64,000 bases of DNA, from positions 124,001 through 188,000 of the forward strand of contig CAYQUX010000003.1 in assembly GCA_964420995.1 (NCBI GenBank), read 5' to 3'. Positions within the stretch are counted from its first letter, which is position 1; each line of letters starts with the position of its first letter. Under the pieces are notes generated by a model, which searched no databases, was not told the DNA's origin, and worked only from the letters and a program-made list of their open reading frames with translations. The position numbers and the translations under genes were made by a program. Origin of the DNA: Leptolinea sp964420995. GTDB lineage: Bacteria; Chloroflexota; Anaerolineae; Anaerolineales; Anaerolineaceae. Shown one piece after another: positions 45,034 through 53,164 of the stretch.

Positions 45034-46212
45034 ATGATCCACTTTTCCCGTGTTTTCAGAAAGTTATTGATGACAGCCGCAGCCTTAATCTTGACCGGTT
45101 GTACTCTCTATCAATCTGCCACACCCGTTCCGGAAGCAACCGCCACAGCCATCCCGCCCCGGACTCTGACTGAAGCCCGATTGATCCCTATGCGGAATGC
45201 GGCATTAAGTTTTTCCATGTCCGGTGTGGTGGATGAGGTTTTAATCCCAGAAGGTGATACAGTAAAGTCAGGCGATGTCATCGCCCGGCTTAAAGGTATG
45301 GATCGCGCCCGCGCGGCAGTATCACAGGCGGAAGTTCTGGTCCTCTCCAGTCAAAAAGACCTGGATGATTTCAAAGATAAAACCGACGTTTCCACCGCCA
45401 GTGCAGAACTCGTTCTTGCAAAAGCCCGCATCGAATTGCAAAACGCCGAAGATGCCCGCAAGAGTCTGGATTACCAGCAGGTTTCCGGAGCGGCGCTGGA
45501 TGGATTACGAGCCACATATTACATGTCACTAAAGGATTTCAAGGACGCCGAGGACGATTATGAGCCGTATAAAGATCGTGGTGAGAAAGACCTGGATCGG
45601 GCGGCATTCTTGACGAAACTATCCAATGCACGGCTTGCCAAAGATCGTGCATTATATAACCTCAATAAAGCACTTGAAATGCCCGACCCTGAAAAGATCG
45701 CCAGGGCTGACGCCCGCCTCGCGCTGGCCAGAGCTGCCCTTGAAGATGCCCAATCCACCTATGATAAGGTCAAAGATGGACCGGACGCTTCACAACAGGT
45801 GGTGCTGGAATCAGCCGTCAAAAACGCCCGCGCACAGCTTGATGCGGCACAATCCAGTCTTTCCGATCTCGAATTAAAAGCGTCTTTTGACGGTACCGTA
45901 ATATCCAACGACCTTAAACCCGGGCAGGGTGTTTCTCCGGCCGTTACTGTAATGCTCGGCGATATTTCGGCCTGGCAGGTCGAAACCACTGATCTTGTCG
46001 AACTGGATATTGTTGATATAAAACCAGATGATCCGGTTACGGTCACCTTTGATGCCATCCCTTCCCTGGTGATGACCGGCACGGTAAACCGAATCAAACA
46101 AATGGGTATCGCCAGCAAGGGTGATACCACCTACACAGTCACCATTGACCTGGATCAGAACGATCCCAGGTTGCTTTGGAACATGAAAGCGTTCGTGTCC
46201 TTCGAAAAATGA
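45034..46212 (+). CDS. HlyD-type adaptor lipoprotein 4
   Basis: A 392-residue adaptor whose signal peptide ends in LTGC (Cys23), so it is lipid-anchored rather than spanning like adaptors 1-3. Lipoyl half (LSFSMSGVVDEVLIPEGDTVKSG), a long helical hairpin rich in Ala, Lys and Asp (about 95-270), second half (LKASFDGTVISNDLKPGQGV), and barrel domain. The hairpin has no cysteine. It lies 70 bases after the large permease and overlaps the next adaptor by four bases. Confidence 0.87.
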   Translation: MIHFSRVFRKLLMTAAALILTGCTLYQSATPVPEATATAIPPRTLTEARLIPMRNAALSFSMSGVVDEVLIPEGDTVKSGDVIARLKGMDRARAAVSQAEVLVLSSQKDLDDFKDKTDVSTASAELVLAKARIELQNAEDARKSLDYQQVSGAALDGLRATYYMSLKDFKDAEDDYEPYKDRGEKDLDRAAFLTKLSNARLAKDRALYNLNKALEMPDPEKIARADARLALARAALEDAQSTYDKVKDGPDASQQVVLESAVKNARAQLDAAQSSLSDLELKASFDGTVISNDLKPGQGVSPAVTVMLGDISAWQVETTDLVELDIVDIKPDDPVTVTFDAIPSLVMTGTVNRIKQMGIASKGDTTYTVTIDLDQNDPRLLWNMKAFVSFEK

Positions 46213-47441
46213 ACAATCTCTCTTCGTGGGTTCCGTTTAGATTTTACAGAAATCCGATTTGCCTGGGCATTCTTTTGGCCGGCGTTCTTATACTGGTTTC
46301 CGGTTGCTCTTCATCCGGTCAATCTACACCAACTCCACAGACACCGGTCAAGACAGGTGCCGGAGCTGCAGCCGAAGCAAAAGTCATTCCCATCCGCAGT
46401 TCTGTATTAAGTTTTTCTGCGTCAGGCAGAGTTGAATCCATTCAAGCAGGCGAAGGTGACCAAGTCAATAAGGGAGATCCCATCGCAAAGCTGGATGGCA
46501 CTGAACGCGCACAGGCGTCGATTGCGGCAGCGGAATTACAGGTCACATCCGCGCAGAAAAACCTGGATGATCTTAAAGAAAAAGCCCGCCTGGCAGCCGC
46601 CGATGCCGAAATGGCCGTGGCGGTGGCTTTACAGGAACTAAAAGATGCGAAAGATAAGCGCGACGACTTGAATTATCAGAGGGTCAACCAGTACATGCTA
46701 GAAGGTATCCAGGCACAATTGACCATGGCCGAACAGGCTGTGGACGATGCAGAGACAGCTTTCAGCTATGTACAGGACCGCCCTGAAGACGACGCTGACC
46801 GGGCAAAAGCTCTGGCCTATCTCTCACAGGCCCGATTGGCACGCGATCAGGTTAAACGCAATCTGGAATACGCCGAAGGTCCGCCCAGACAACAGGACAT
46901 CGCGGAAGCTGACGCGCGGGTCTCCAAAGCAGAGGCGACATTGGAAGACGCGCAACGCACATATGACCGGCGTAAAACCGGTCCGGACCCAAAAGACCTG
47001 GCACTGGCGGAAGCCAACCTGAAGAACGCGAAAGCCCAGGTTGAATCCGCGCGCGCGGCGCTGGCCGACCTCGAATTGAAAGCACCGTTTGACGGAACGT
47101 TAATTGTCAACAGTCTCGAAGTAGGTGAACTGGCCACAGCCGGACAGGTCATGATCGGAGACACGTCTGCCTGGCAGGTAGAAACCACCGATTTGAAAGA
47201 AGTGGATATCGTCGGTATTGTGGCTGGCACCCCCGCCACTGTGACCTTTGATGCCATACCCGAACTGGAGATCAACGCGATCGTTAACCGCGTCAAGGGG
47301 TATGGGATCACAGTGCGGGGCGATAATACCTACGTGGTTACCCTGGATTTACAGAAAATGGATCCGCGGTTATTATGGAATATGACGGCGCGGGTGACGT
47401 TTCCCGTTTCGGCCGCCAAAACGGAGACGCCAAAGCCATGA
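46209..47441 (+). CDS. HlyD-type adaptor lipoprotein 5
   Basis: About 410 residues from ATG 46209, coupled to the previous stop as ATGA; an upstream in-frame ATG would overlap by 37 bases. Lipobox LVSGC (Cys33). Same plan as adaptor 4 (LSFSASGRVESIQAGEGDQV, hairpin about 100-290, LKAPFDGTLIVNSLEVGE) and about half of residues appear shared, so the pair is a recent tandem duplication. Likely partner of the second export system. Confidence 0.87.
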   Translation: MNNLSSWVPFRFYRNPICLGILLAGVLILVSGCSSSGQSTPTPQTPVKTGAGAAAEAKVIPIRSSVLSFSASGRVESIQAGEGDQVNKGDPIAKLDGTERAQASIAAAELQVTSAQKNLDDLKEKARLAAADAEMAVAVALQELKDAKDKRDDLNYQRVNQYMLEGIQAQLTMAEQAVDDAETAFSYVQDRPEDDADRAKALAYLSQARLARDQVKRNLEYAEGPPRQQDIAEADARVSKAEATLEDAQRTYDRRKTGPDPKDLALAEANLKNAKAQVESARAALADLELKAPFDGTLIVNSLEVGELATAGQVMIGDTSAWQVETTDLKEVDIVGIVAGTPATVTFDAIPELEINAIVNRVKGYGITVRGDNTYVVTLDLQKMDPRLLWNMTARVTFPVSAAKTETPKP

Positions 47442-47956
47442 ACTGTAAATCAATCATAAATCTTTCCATTTATTTGTTCTGCCTGATTTTCCTGCCTGCT
47501 CTTTCAGGTTGCTCAAGCCTGTCCTTGGGTGAACCTACAGCCACACAAACTTCCGTTCCAACAATTCGTCCACCCAAACCAACCCGCACACCCACGGCAT
47601 TACCCTCACCCACAGCGACGGCCACACACACGCCCACAATCACCCCTACGGCCACGCTACTGCCTCCCCCTGATGATTTCTCGAAAGCCCGATTATATTC
47701 CTCAGGTCCCAGACCAGGCTGGGATTTCAGTCTGACCATTCAGCTTCCGGAAGCAATTAAAGGGGAATACATTGCCCAAATTGGCGATCCAGCGAAGACG
47801 TTCACCTGCAGGCCTTTAACGGAATACACTCACCCTGAACGACTGTATTGCGTGGGGCGTCAACCAGGGGTCGACAAGAATGTGATCTTCACCATCGTGG
47901 AGAAGAGCACTGAACAAATTGTTTTCAAGGGTTTTGTGTATTTACCTTTGCCCTGA
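47438..47956 (+). CDS. Small lipoprotein with Pro/Thr linker
   Basis: About 172 residues from ATG 47438, which overlaps the adaptor stop (ATGA). Signal peptide with lipobox LSGC (Cys25), then a Pro/Thr linker of about 40 residues and a compact domain of about 90 residues with two cysteines (FTCRP and LYCVG) that could form a disulfide. No family recognised. Its position as last gene of the export operon suggests an extracytoplasmic accessory protein. Confidence 0.78.
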   Translation: MNCKSIINLSIYLFCLIFLPALSGCSSLSLGEPTATQTSVPTIRPPKPTRTPTALPSPTATATHTPTITPTATLLPPPDDFSKARLYSSGPRPGWDFSLTIQLPEAIKGEYIAQIGDPAKTFTCRPLTEYTHPERLYCVGRQPGVDKNVIFTIVEKSTEQIVFKGFVYLPLP

Positions 47957-47969
47957 GTCAATGCAAGAC

Positions 47970-50012
47970 TTATTTTCCCGGTATGGTGTACTGCGGCATA
48001 TCATTCAGCGCCCGCCAGACGTAATCAAGAGCCTGAAGGCCGGTAAGGTTGCGCATCGTACGACCGGTTTTCAACTGTGCCGGGTCGGAAAAATCATACG
48101 TCCCGACAGTCAGGTGAAATCGATCTGTCCATAATCCCTTTGAGGGCAATTTCTGCGCAGCCGCCCAGAAATTCCATACAGGTACCTTGTACTCGCAGGC
48201 GGTCTTAACAATAATTTTATTAATGGCTTGATTGCCTTCCTGATTATCGGCTTTGGTTGAAAGAATGGGTACCGCGCCGGAGGCAATCACTTTATCCAGA
48301 ACTTTGTATAAATAATTCTGATACACATCAACCGGCCGCCCGGCCCACCACTCCTCAAGACTGATGATCACAATACCGGGTTTATTCAAACGAAGTTCAC
48401 AATCAAGGGGAGTCTCTTTGTCCTGGCATTTTGTCCGGTCAGCCTGAGCGGGGTTCAAAACGCCGGCGATATTTAATCCGCCGTGGCGCGCCATCCCTTT
48501 TCGTCCAAATGACCCGTTAAACTGATCGATGACTGGCTGAAGATACGGATAATTTCCAAGGGTGTAATCACCCGATTTTTCAAATGCCCCCAGGAAGACG
48601 GATGGGACACTCTGGCAATCGCCGATTATGGAAATTACATCAGACCTGTTGCCATTTCCCATCCCTTCCGAGTAGATGGTATGCATTTTCTCGGAAACAT
48701 GATCTGGTATGACGGGCATGGTTTGCCAGGTCTTCTCATCCGCGCAGGTTCCCTGAGTGGGTGATTTATAAATCCCGGCCGGTGTTGGCGTGAATTCAGG
48801 TGAGGCAGTTTTTCCTTCTGGCAGAATGGTCACTTCGACTGTCAAAGTGGGTTTGGGTGTGGGAGTCGGTGTGGCAAAGACCACCGTGACCGGTGGAAGA
48901 GCGACCCGACGGGCGATTGTATTAACGGCATCCGCAATGGATTTGATGATCATATTGACGCCAGCCGGAGTGATATGAAAGGCGGTATTGGTGAACTCAC
49001 TCTCTGGAACGGCATCCCACAGGTCCATGTAAATCCAATTGCTTCCCGTTGCGTGGCTGGCCAATAAAACACGGTACTGGTCATACGCCCAGCGCGGGTA
49101 ATTGAAGTTATAGCGGATATCGCTGTTGGTACCGCTGCTGATTAGGATGGGTTCATTTACCAGCAAGATGGGTGTGTTACCTGCCAGGGTCATTCCGGCT
49201 TGAACAACATCCAGCGCGATATCAGTGGATTTAAGCGGGCTTTCCTTTTTCAGATAAGTAGTGTCCTCATCCAGGTCACGCTGAGCAAGGCTGTACACCG
49301 GCGGGTAATACTGGTCTATACCCGTGGCCGCCCACATGAATCCATACAATTGCAGCCGCAGCCACTCTGCCAGTTCCTTGCGTTGAAATACCGGGGAATT
49401 TGACCAGAGGGTTGTTTTTTCCGATAATGTATCCTGTGGAATGGCTAAATTGAAAGATTGAATATAATGCCGGGCAAGAGTTTTATTTTGCATTATTACC
49501 GGCGAATTCAACTGGTTGACTGTCGCCATGGAATCAAGGGTGACCATCCAGATAAAAAGATCCGGCTGGTACTGGAGAGCTTTATCCAGAATAAGCAAAT
49601 CCTTAAATGTTGAATCGGTAGGATACCCCAGGTTGTAAACTTTCAACTTTTTTCCGGCTATCAAATCCGCGTAAGTCGATTGAAGTCGCGAAGCGATGGT
49701 CTCTTCGGGATGTTGTAATGTGCCCCATACGGACGAATCCCCGATCATGATGATCCGGAATTCACTCCCGGATTTGGATCCCCGATTTATTTCCAGTGTG
49801 GAAAACATGGTGTCCAGGTTGTACGTGTTCAGGCTGTAACTTTTCTCTGGTGTCTCTCCAAATGGAAAGCGCTGCCTGCCAGGGAATAGCAGGTTGTAGG
49901 CGCTGACTTTTCCCAGTAATGGACGCCAGTTAAATCCACCAAATAGCAAATTCACTCCGGCAAACAGGATCAGAGTTTTCCAAAGAACGCTGCGAAGAAA
50001 TCGGGTATCCAT
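47970..50012 (-). CDS. Membrane-anchored protein with two SGNH/GDSL-hydrolase-like domains
   Basis: About 680 residues from ATG 50012, just after the MBOAT stop and behind its GGTGGGGAT. A membrane segment (about 5-24) is followed by domain 1 (about 80-375; MIGDSSVWG as block I and a late AFHITPAG) and, after a Pro/Thr linker (VVFATPTPTPKPT), domain 2 (about 450-680; SIIGDCQSVP as block I, and DRFHLT as D-x-x-H). Domain 1 keeps the Ser but seems to lack the Asp of D-x-x-H; domain 2 keeps D-x-x-H but has Cys where Ser is usual. Such proteins attach or remove acetyl groups on surface glycans with an MBOAT partner (AlgX/AlgJ-like role, inference). Confidence 0.8.
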   Translation of the reverse strand: MDTRFLRSVLWKTLILFAGVNLLFGGFNWRPLLGKVSAYNLLFPGRQRFPFGETPEKSYSLNTYNLDTMFSTLEINRGSKSGSEFRIIMIGDSSVWGTLQHPEETIASRLQSTYADLIAGKKLKVYNLGYPTDSTFKDLLILDKALQYQPDLFIWMVTLDSMATVNQLNSPVIMQNKTLARHYIQSFNLAIPQDTLSEKTTLWSNSPVFQRKELAEWLRLQLYGFMWAATGIDQYYPPVYSLAQRDLDEDTTYLKKESPLKSTDIALDVVQAGMTLAGNTPILLVNEPILISSGTNSDIRYNFNYPRWAYDQYRVLLASHATGSNWIYMDLWDAVPESEFTNTAFHITPAGVNMIIKSIADAVNTIARRVALPPVTVVFATPTPTPKPTLTVEVTILPEGKTASPEFTPTPAGIYKSPTQGTCADEKTWQTMPVIPDHVSEKMHTIYSEGMGNGNRSDVISIIGDCQSVPSVFLGAFEKSGDYTLGNYPYLQPVIDQFNGSFGRKGMARHGGLNIAGVLNPAQADRTKCQDKETPLDCELRLNKPGIVIISLEEWWAGRPVDVYQNYLYKVLDKVIASGAVPILSTKADNQEGNQAINKIIVKTACEYKVPVWNFWAAAQKLPSKGLWTDRFHLTVGTYDFSDPAQLKTGRTMRNLTGLQALDYVWRALNDMPQYTIPGK

Positions 50013-50016
50013 AAAT

Positions 50017-51453
50017 CTATCCCCACCCGAATAGTCTTGCAAAGACATATATGGATTGTTCAGGGTCAGGAAGGGCGAACCAGACCCAACCGAGCGTGAC
50101 AAAATGGAATGTCAGGATTACAGAAACCCCGTCAAGAACCCGCTGAACCGGACTTCCAGCAATCCGTTCCTGTGTGCCGCGGAACAGGTTTGACCAGCGG
50201 TTTTGAAGAAATAATCCCAGGGCGTGCCACATACCCCATAGCAGAAAATTGACCGATATGCCATGCCAAAGGCCGATAAACACCATGGTGGACAGTTGAC
50301 CAATAAACATGGTGAGAACAGGGAGATTCTTGAAAATCGATGTCCGCATGGAGCGGGTCAATGGATTAAATAGGTATGTACGCACCCACTGTGTTAATGT
50401 AATATGCCAGCTATTCCAGAACTGGGTGATGTTTGTCTTCAGATAGGGCTGGTTGAAATTCTCTGGAACCCGGATTCCCATAATCCGCGCCAGCCCTATG
50501 GCAATATCTGTGTAACCGGAGAAATCGAAATAGATCTGAAAAGCATAGGCGTATAAAAGGATCCACATCCAGAAGGTGGATTGCACCTGAAAAATGCTTG
50601 AAGAATTGATTGCGATAATGGCCAGCGAATCAGCCAGGAAAAATTTCTTAAAAAAACCGATGGCCAGTCGTTTGCCGCCTTCCAGAAGGTCCCGGGGTAC
50701 CGAACCATTCCCGGCAACCTGGTGGTAGTCTCTGGAAAATCGCTCAAGCCGATCAATCGGACCGGCGGCAAGGGTTGGAAAAAATAAAACATAGTTGAAA
50801 TAATTCTGGAGTTCTACCACCTGGTAGCGTTTGTTTTGAAAATCCCGCAGGGTGTGAATCAACCGGAAGGCAATGTATGAATACCCAAACCAACGCAGGG
50901 TTGCTAGCCCAGCCAGGTTGGAGGATTGACCCACCCACTGGCGAATGGTTTGAATTGTCTTTATTGAAAGGATTTCATTCTTGAGAATAACAAAGAGGAT
51001 TATTAAAAACCCCGTGAGCGCGTAGCTTGATACGATTGCCGCTTTGCCTTCCTTGACCATTCCAACGTGCAACCCGATTATTGCCAAAAACATGAGGCTG
51101 GCAAGTACAAGTTGTATTTGAGGTGGCCGGGCAAGAAAATTGAATTGTCCCAGGTCAACGTAACGCAGAAGACTCAACAAAATAACATAAAGCCCGATGC
51201 GGTGTAAAAAATGGATGGCCTTTGATGAAAAACGGCTTTCACGAGGGGTTATGACCAGCCAGCAAAAAATGATTAGCGCGATTGTCAGCACGGGGAGCCA
51301 GAATTCCAGATAACGGGCGGGTATTTCGGGCTGCAAAGCAAAGATTAACCCCACACCGGAAATGGAAATCAGCTCAGCATACCCCCGGGTGCGCGTCAAC
51401 AACCTGATGGTTAACGCTGCTGGAATCAGCGCGAGTAGCAATTCTATGCGCAT
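50017..51453 (-). CDS. MBOAT-family membrane O-acyltransferase (AlgI/DltB-like)
   Basis: A 478-residue protein with about eleven or twelve membrane segments. The MBOAT core shows FFPTLAAGPIDRLERF, YAFQIYFDFSGYTDIAIGLARIMG, NFNQPYLKTNITQFWNSWHITL, and GLWHG with the catalytic His. Such enzymes pass acyl groups from a cytoplasmic donor across the membrane to extracellular partners. In AlgI/DltB systems the partner is an SGNH-type protein, which here is the next gene. Confidence 0.93.
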   Translation of the reverse strand: MRIELLLALIPAALTIRLLTRTRGYAELISISGVGLIFALQPEIPARYLEFWLPVLTIALIIFCWLVITPRESRFSSKAIHFLHRIGLYVILLSLLRYVDLGQFNFLARPPQIQLVLASLMFLAIIGLHVGMVKEGKAAIVSSYALTGFLIILFVILKNEILSIKTIQTIRQWVGQSSNLAGLATLRWFGYSYIAFRLIHTLRDFQNKRYQVVELQNYFNYVLFFPTLAAGPIDRLERFSRDYHQVAGNGSVPRDLLEGGKRLAIGFFKKFFLADSLAIIAINSSSIFQVQSTFWMWILLYAYAFQIYFDFSGYTDIAIGLARIMGIRVPENFNQPYLKTNITQFWNSWHITLTQWVRTYLFNPLTRSMRTSIFKNLPVLTMFIGQLSTMVFIGLWHGISVNFLLWGMWHALGLFLQNRWSNLFRGTQERIAGSPVQRVLDGVSVILTFHFVTLGWVWFALPDPEQSIYVFARLFGWG

Positions 51454-51454
51454 C

Positions 51455-51580
51455 TTAGAATCCCTGATAAATCCATACCGGCGATGTATCGGTTACAGAC
51501 ACCAATACAGCCAGACTGATCAACACCAGCAGTAGCGCCCACAAGGTTGAGCGATTAAAGATCAATCGAAGAATTCTCAC
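51455..51580 (-). CDS. Small single-span membrane protein of the O-acylation operon (DUF5989-like)
   Basis: A 41-residue frame between the lipoprotein and the MBOAT gene. It starts at GTG overlapping the lipoprotein stop (GTGA) and stops one base before the MBOAT ATG, so both junctions are tightly coupled. The product has a basic start (MRILRLIF), one membrane span (about 13-29), and the tail TDTSPVWIYQGF. Size, position and tail recall DUF5989 small proteins found beside MBOAT/SGNH genes; this match is from memory and not tested. Confidence 0.68.
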   Translation of the reverse strand: MRILRLIFNRSTLWALLLVLISLAVLVSVTDTSPVWIYQGF

Positions 51581-51975
51581 CGGTATCCACACTCCAGCCA
51601 ATCTCCATTTTCATGGGAGACGAAGTATCTGTTTTGTGAAAGATCCACGCTGGAAACCTCATTGTTATATGTGGTCTCCAGCTTCCCACTGCATTCTACA
51701 ATCATCCCCCCAGACACAACTTCTGCTTCCCGGCATTGCACATCCTTCAAATCTGCCTTGACCAGTTGAAGTGCATCCAACTCCAAGAAAGCCTGTGTTT
51801 CCCACTCGCTGCATGTCAGATTGGAAATGGCGATCTGATCTTGCGTCGCCAGGGCATGGAGATAGTCCTGCACAACACGTACAGGTTCACTGGCCTGCCC
51901 TGTGCAGCCGATTATTGACCCACTTAACAAGGCAAGAATGAAAAAAAGGAAACCAGAATTTTTGGGTTTCTTCAT
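51577..51975 (-). CDS. Small lipoprotein heading the O-acylation operon
   Basis: A 132-residue lipoprotein: signal peptide ending in IIGC (Cys24), then a compact domain beginning VRVVQDYLHALATQD, which resembles the NTF2/DUF4878-like lipoproteins. Three further cysteines (LTCSEW, QCREAE, VECSG) plus one near the C-terminus (LECGYR) could make two disulfides. Function unknown; coupled to the 41-residue protein downstream by the GTGA overlap. Confidence 0.75.
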   Translation of the reverse strand: MKKPKNSGFLFFILALLSGSIIGCTGQASEPVRVVQDYLHALATQDQIAISNLTCSEWETQAFLELDALQLVKADLKDVQCREAEVVSGGMIVECSGKLETTYNNEVSSVDLSQNRYFVSHENGDWLECGYR

Positions 51976-52146
51976 CGAAAAATCACATTCATGAATGAAG
52001 AATGTGCGCTTTCAAGTTTGATGATTATCAGGAATTTTTCAGGTGATTGGATTGATCAGCCAATAACCCGGAAATTATCCGAAACATGATACCACATCTG
52101 CCTGAACGCTGGATTGCATCAACGGAGGAGCTCTCTCGTGGAAAAC

Positions 52147-52180
52147 AAAAACCGCTCAAAACAGAAGGTTTGAGCGGTTT
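52147..52180 (-). terminator. Terminator of the ParA-like gene
   Basis: AAACCGCTCAAA (52149-52160) pairs with TTTGAGCGGTTT (52169-52180) around 8 bases; on the minus strand the stem runs into TTTTTG. Confidence 0.9.
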
Positions 52181-52207
52181 ACAGTTTATCTGCAAAGGAC
52201 ACTAATA

Positions 52208-52993
52208 TTAATCGGAATGAGCTTTGCCATTCAACAAGACAGAACTTAATTCAGCAAAAACCGGTGTTAACCGTTCCGGGAAAACCTGATCCACCCACTC
52301 GCTGCGAACAAGAGTTTTAGAATAGGGAATCCCGGAGAGGATTTTTGCATTTGAAAGCAAGGGGTTGTTTTTCAAACTTTCATTCCAAGATTCCATCGTT
52401 GCTTCTTCCCATTTGGCATTCCCAATACCCACCGGCACAATCCCGGCCAATTGTTTCCGCTGGCGCAGGACAAGCTGAATGGTATCAGCTGTTGGTTTGC
52501 GGTTTTGCATGGAAAGCATGAGGGGAACAAAAACCTTGTCAGACGCGGCGGAAATGGCCATGGATACCAGGAATGGCGCCGTACCGGTATCCACCATCAC
52601 GATCAAATCATCAGAAAAAGACGCTTCTTCAAGGGCGTAGCGCAGGATGTCGGGTGATTCGCCCATGCTCAACAGGCTGGTTACCCGGTAATCTGCCGGG
52701 AGAACATAGACGTTTTCGTTATATTTTGAGCGCATCAATGCTTTTTGCACAACCTGGCGTGTATCACCGCCTTCTCGCATCGTTTCAAGAACGGTAAAAA
52801 CTGTCGGGCCGGCTTTGCCGTCAATGGTTGCCCGCGCTTCCGTACCCAGGAAAAGCGTTGTGCTTCCGCCCTGCGGATCAATATCAATAATGATGACGCG
52901 CTTTTTATAAAACTGCGTCAGATAACTTGCCATCAGCCCGGTAATGGTCGTCTTTCCGGTTCCGCCCTTCATGGACGTAAAAGTCGTGATCAT
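52208..52993 (-). CDS. ParA/MinD-family ATPase, stand-alone
   Basis: A 261-residue deviant-Walker ATPase: KGGTGKTT (residues 9-16, with the signature Lys before GG), IIDIDPQGG (switch), and VMVDTGTAP (Walker B region). There is no parB, minC or parS-like array beside it, so it is an orphan that may position some other cargo or act as a regulator. It is divergent from the WD40 gene. Confidence 0.88.
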   Translation of the reverse strand: MITTFTSMKGGTGKTTITGLMASYLTQFYKKRVIIIDIDPQGGSTTLFLGTEARATIDGKAGPTVFTVLETMREGGDTRQVVQKALMRSKYNENVYVLPADYRVTSLLSMGESPDILRYALEEASFSDDLIVMVDTGTAPFLVSMAISAASDKVFVPLMLSMQNRKPTADTIQLVLRQRKQLAGIVPVGIGNAKWEEATMESWNESLKNNPLLSNAKILSGIPYSKTLVRSEWVDQVFPERLTPVFAELSSVLLNGKAHSD

Positions 52994-53096
52994 AGTACTC
53001 CAACTTCCAACAAATTAAACTCCCGGACAATGCCGTTTTATTCAATGCCTGAGCCCGGGGAAAACCGCTCATTATACGATACACATTTTCTGATAT

Positions 53097-53102
53097 TATA
53101 AT
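53097..53102 (+). promoter_or_regulatory. -10 box for the WD40 gene
   Basis: TATAAT about 62 bases before the TTG start, in the divergent region with the ParA-like gene. No clear -35 box. Confidence 0.4.
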
Positions 53103-53164
53103 CTCATTACTCAATAATTTCATTTTCCCGATGTTGATCTCCACCATAAATAAGGAAGTCTACA

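Noticed and set aside
52133..52176. Tiny plus-strand frame (11 codons) with a good GGAGGAG site before GTG
   Set aside because: Runs into the terminator of the ParA-like gene, has no conserved-looking content, and the ribosome site match is likely chance.
52208..52993. Plasmid partition locus
   Set aside because: Only a ParA-like gene is present; no ParB or repeat array, replication gene or other plasmid feature is nearby.
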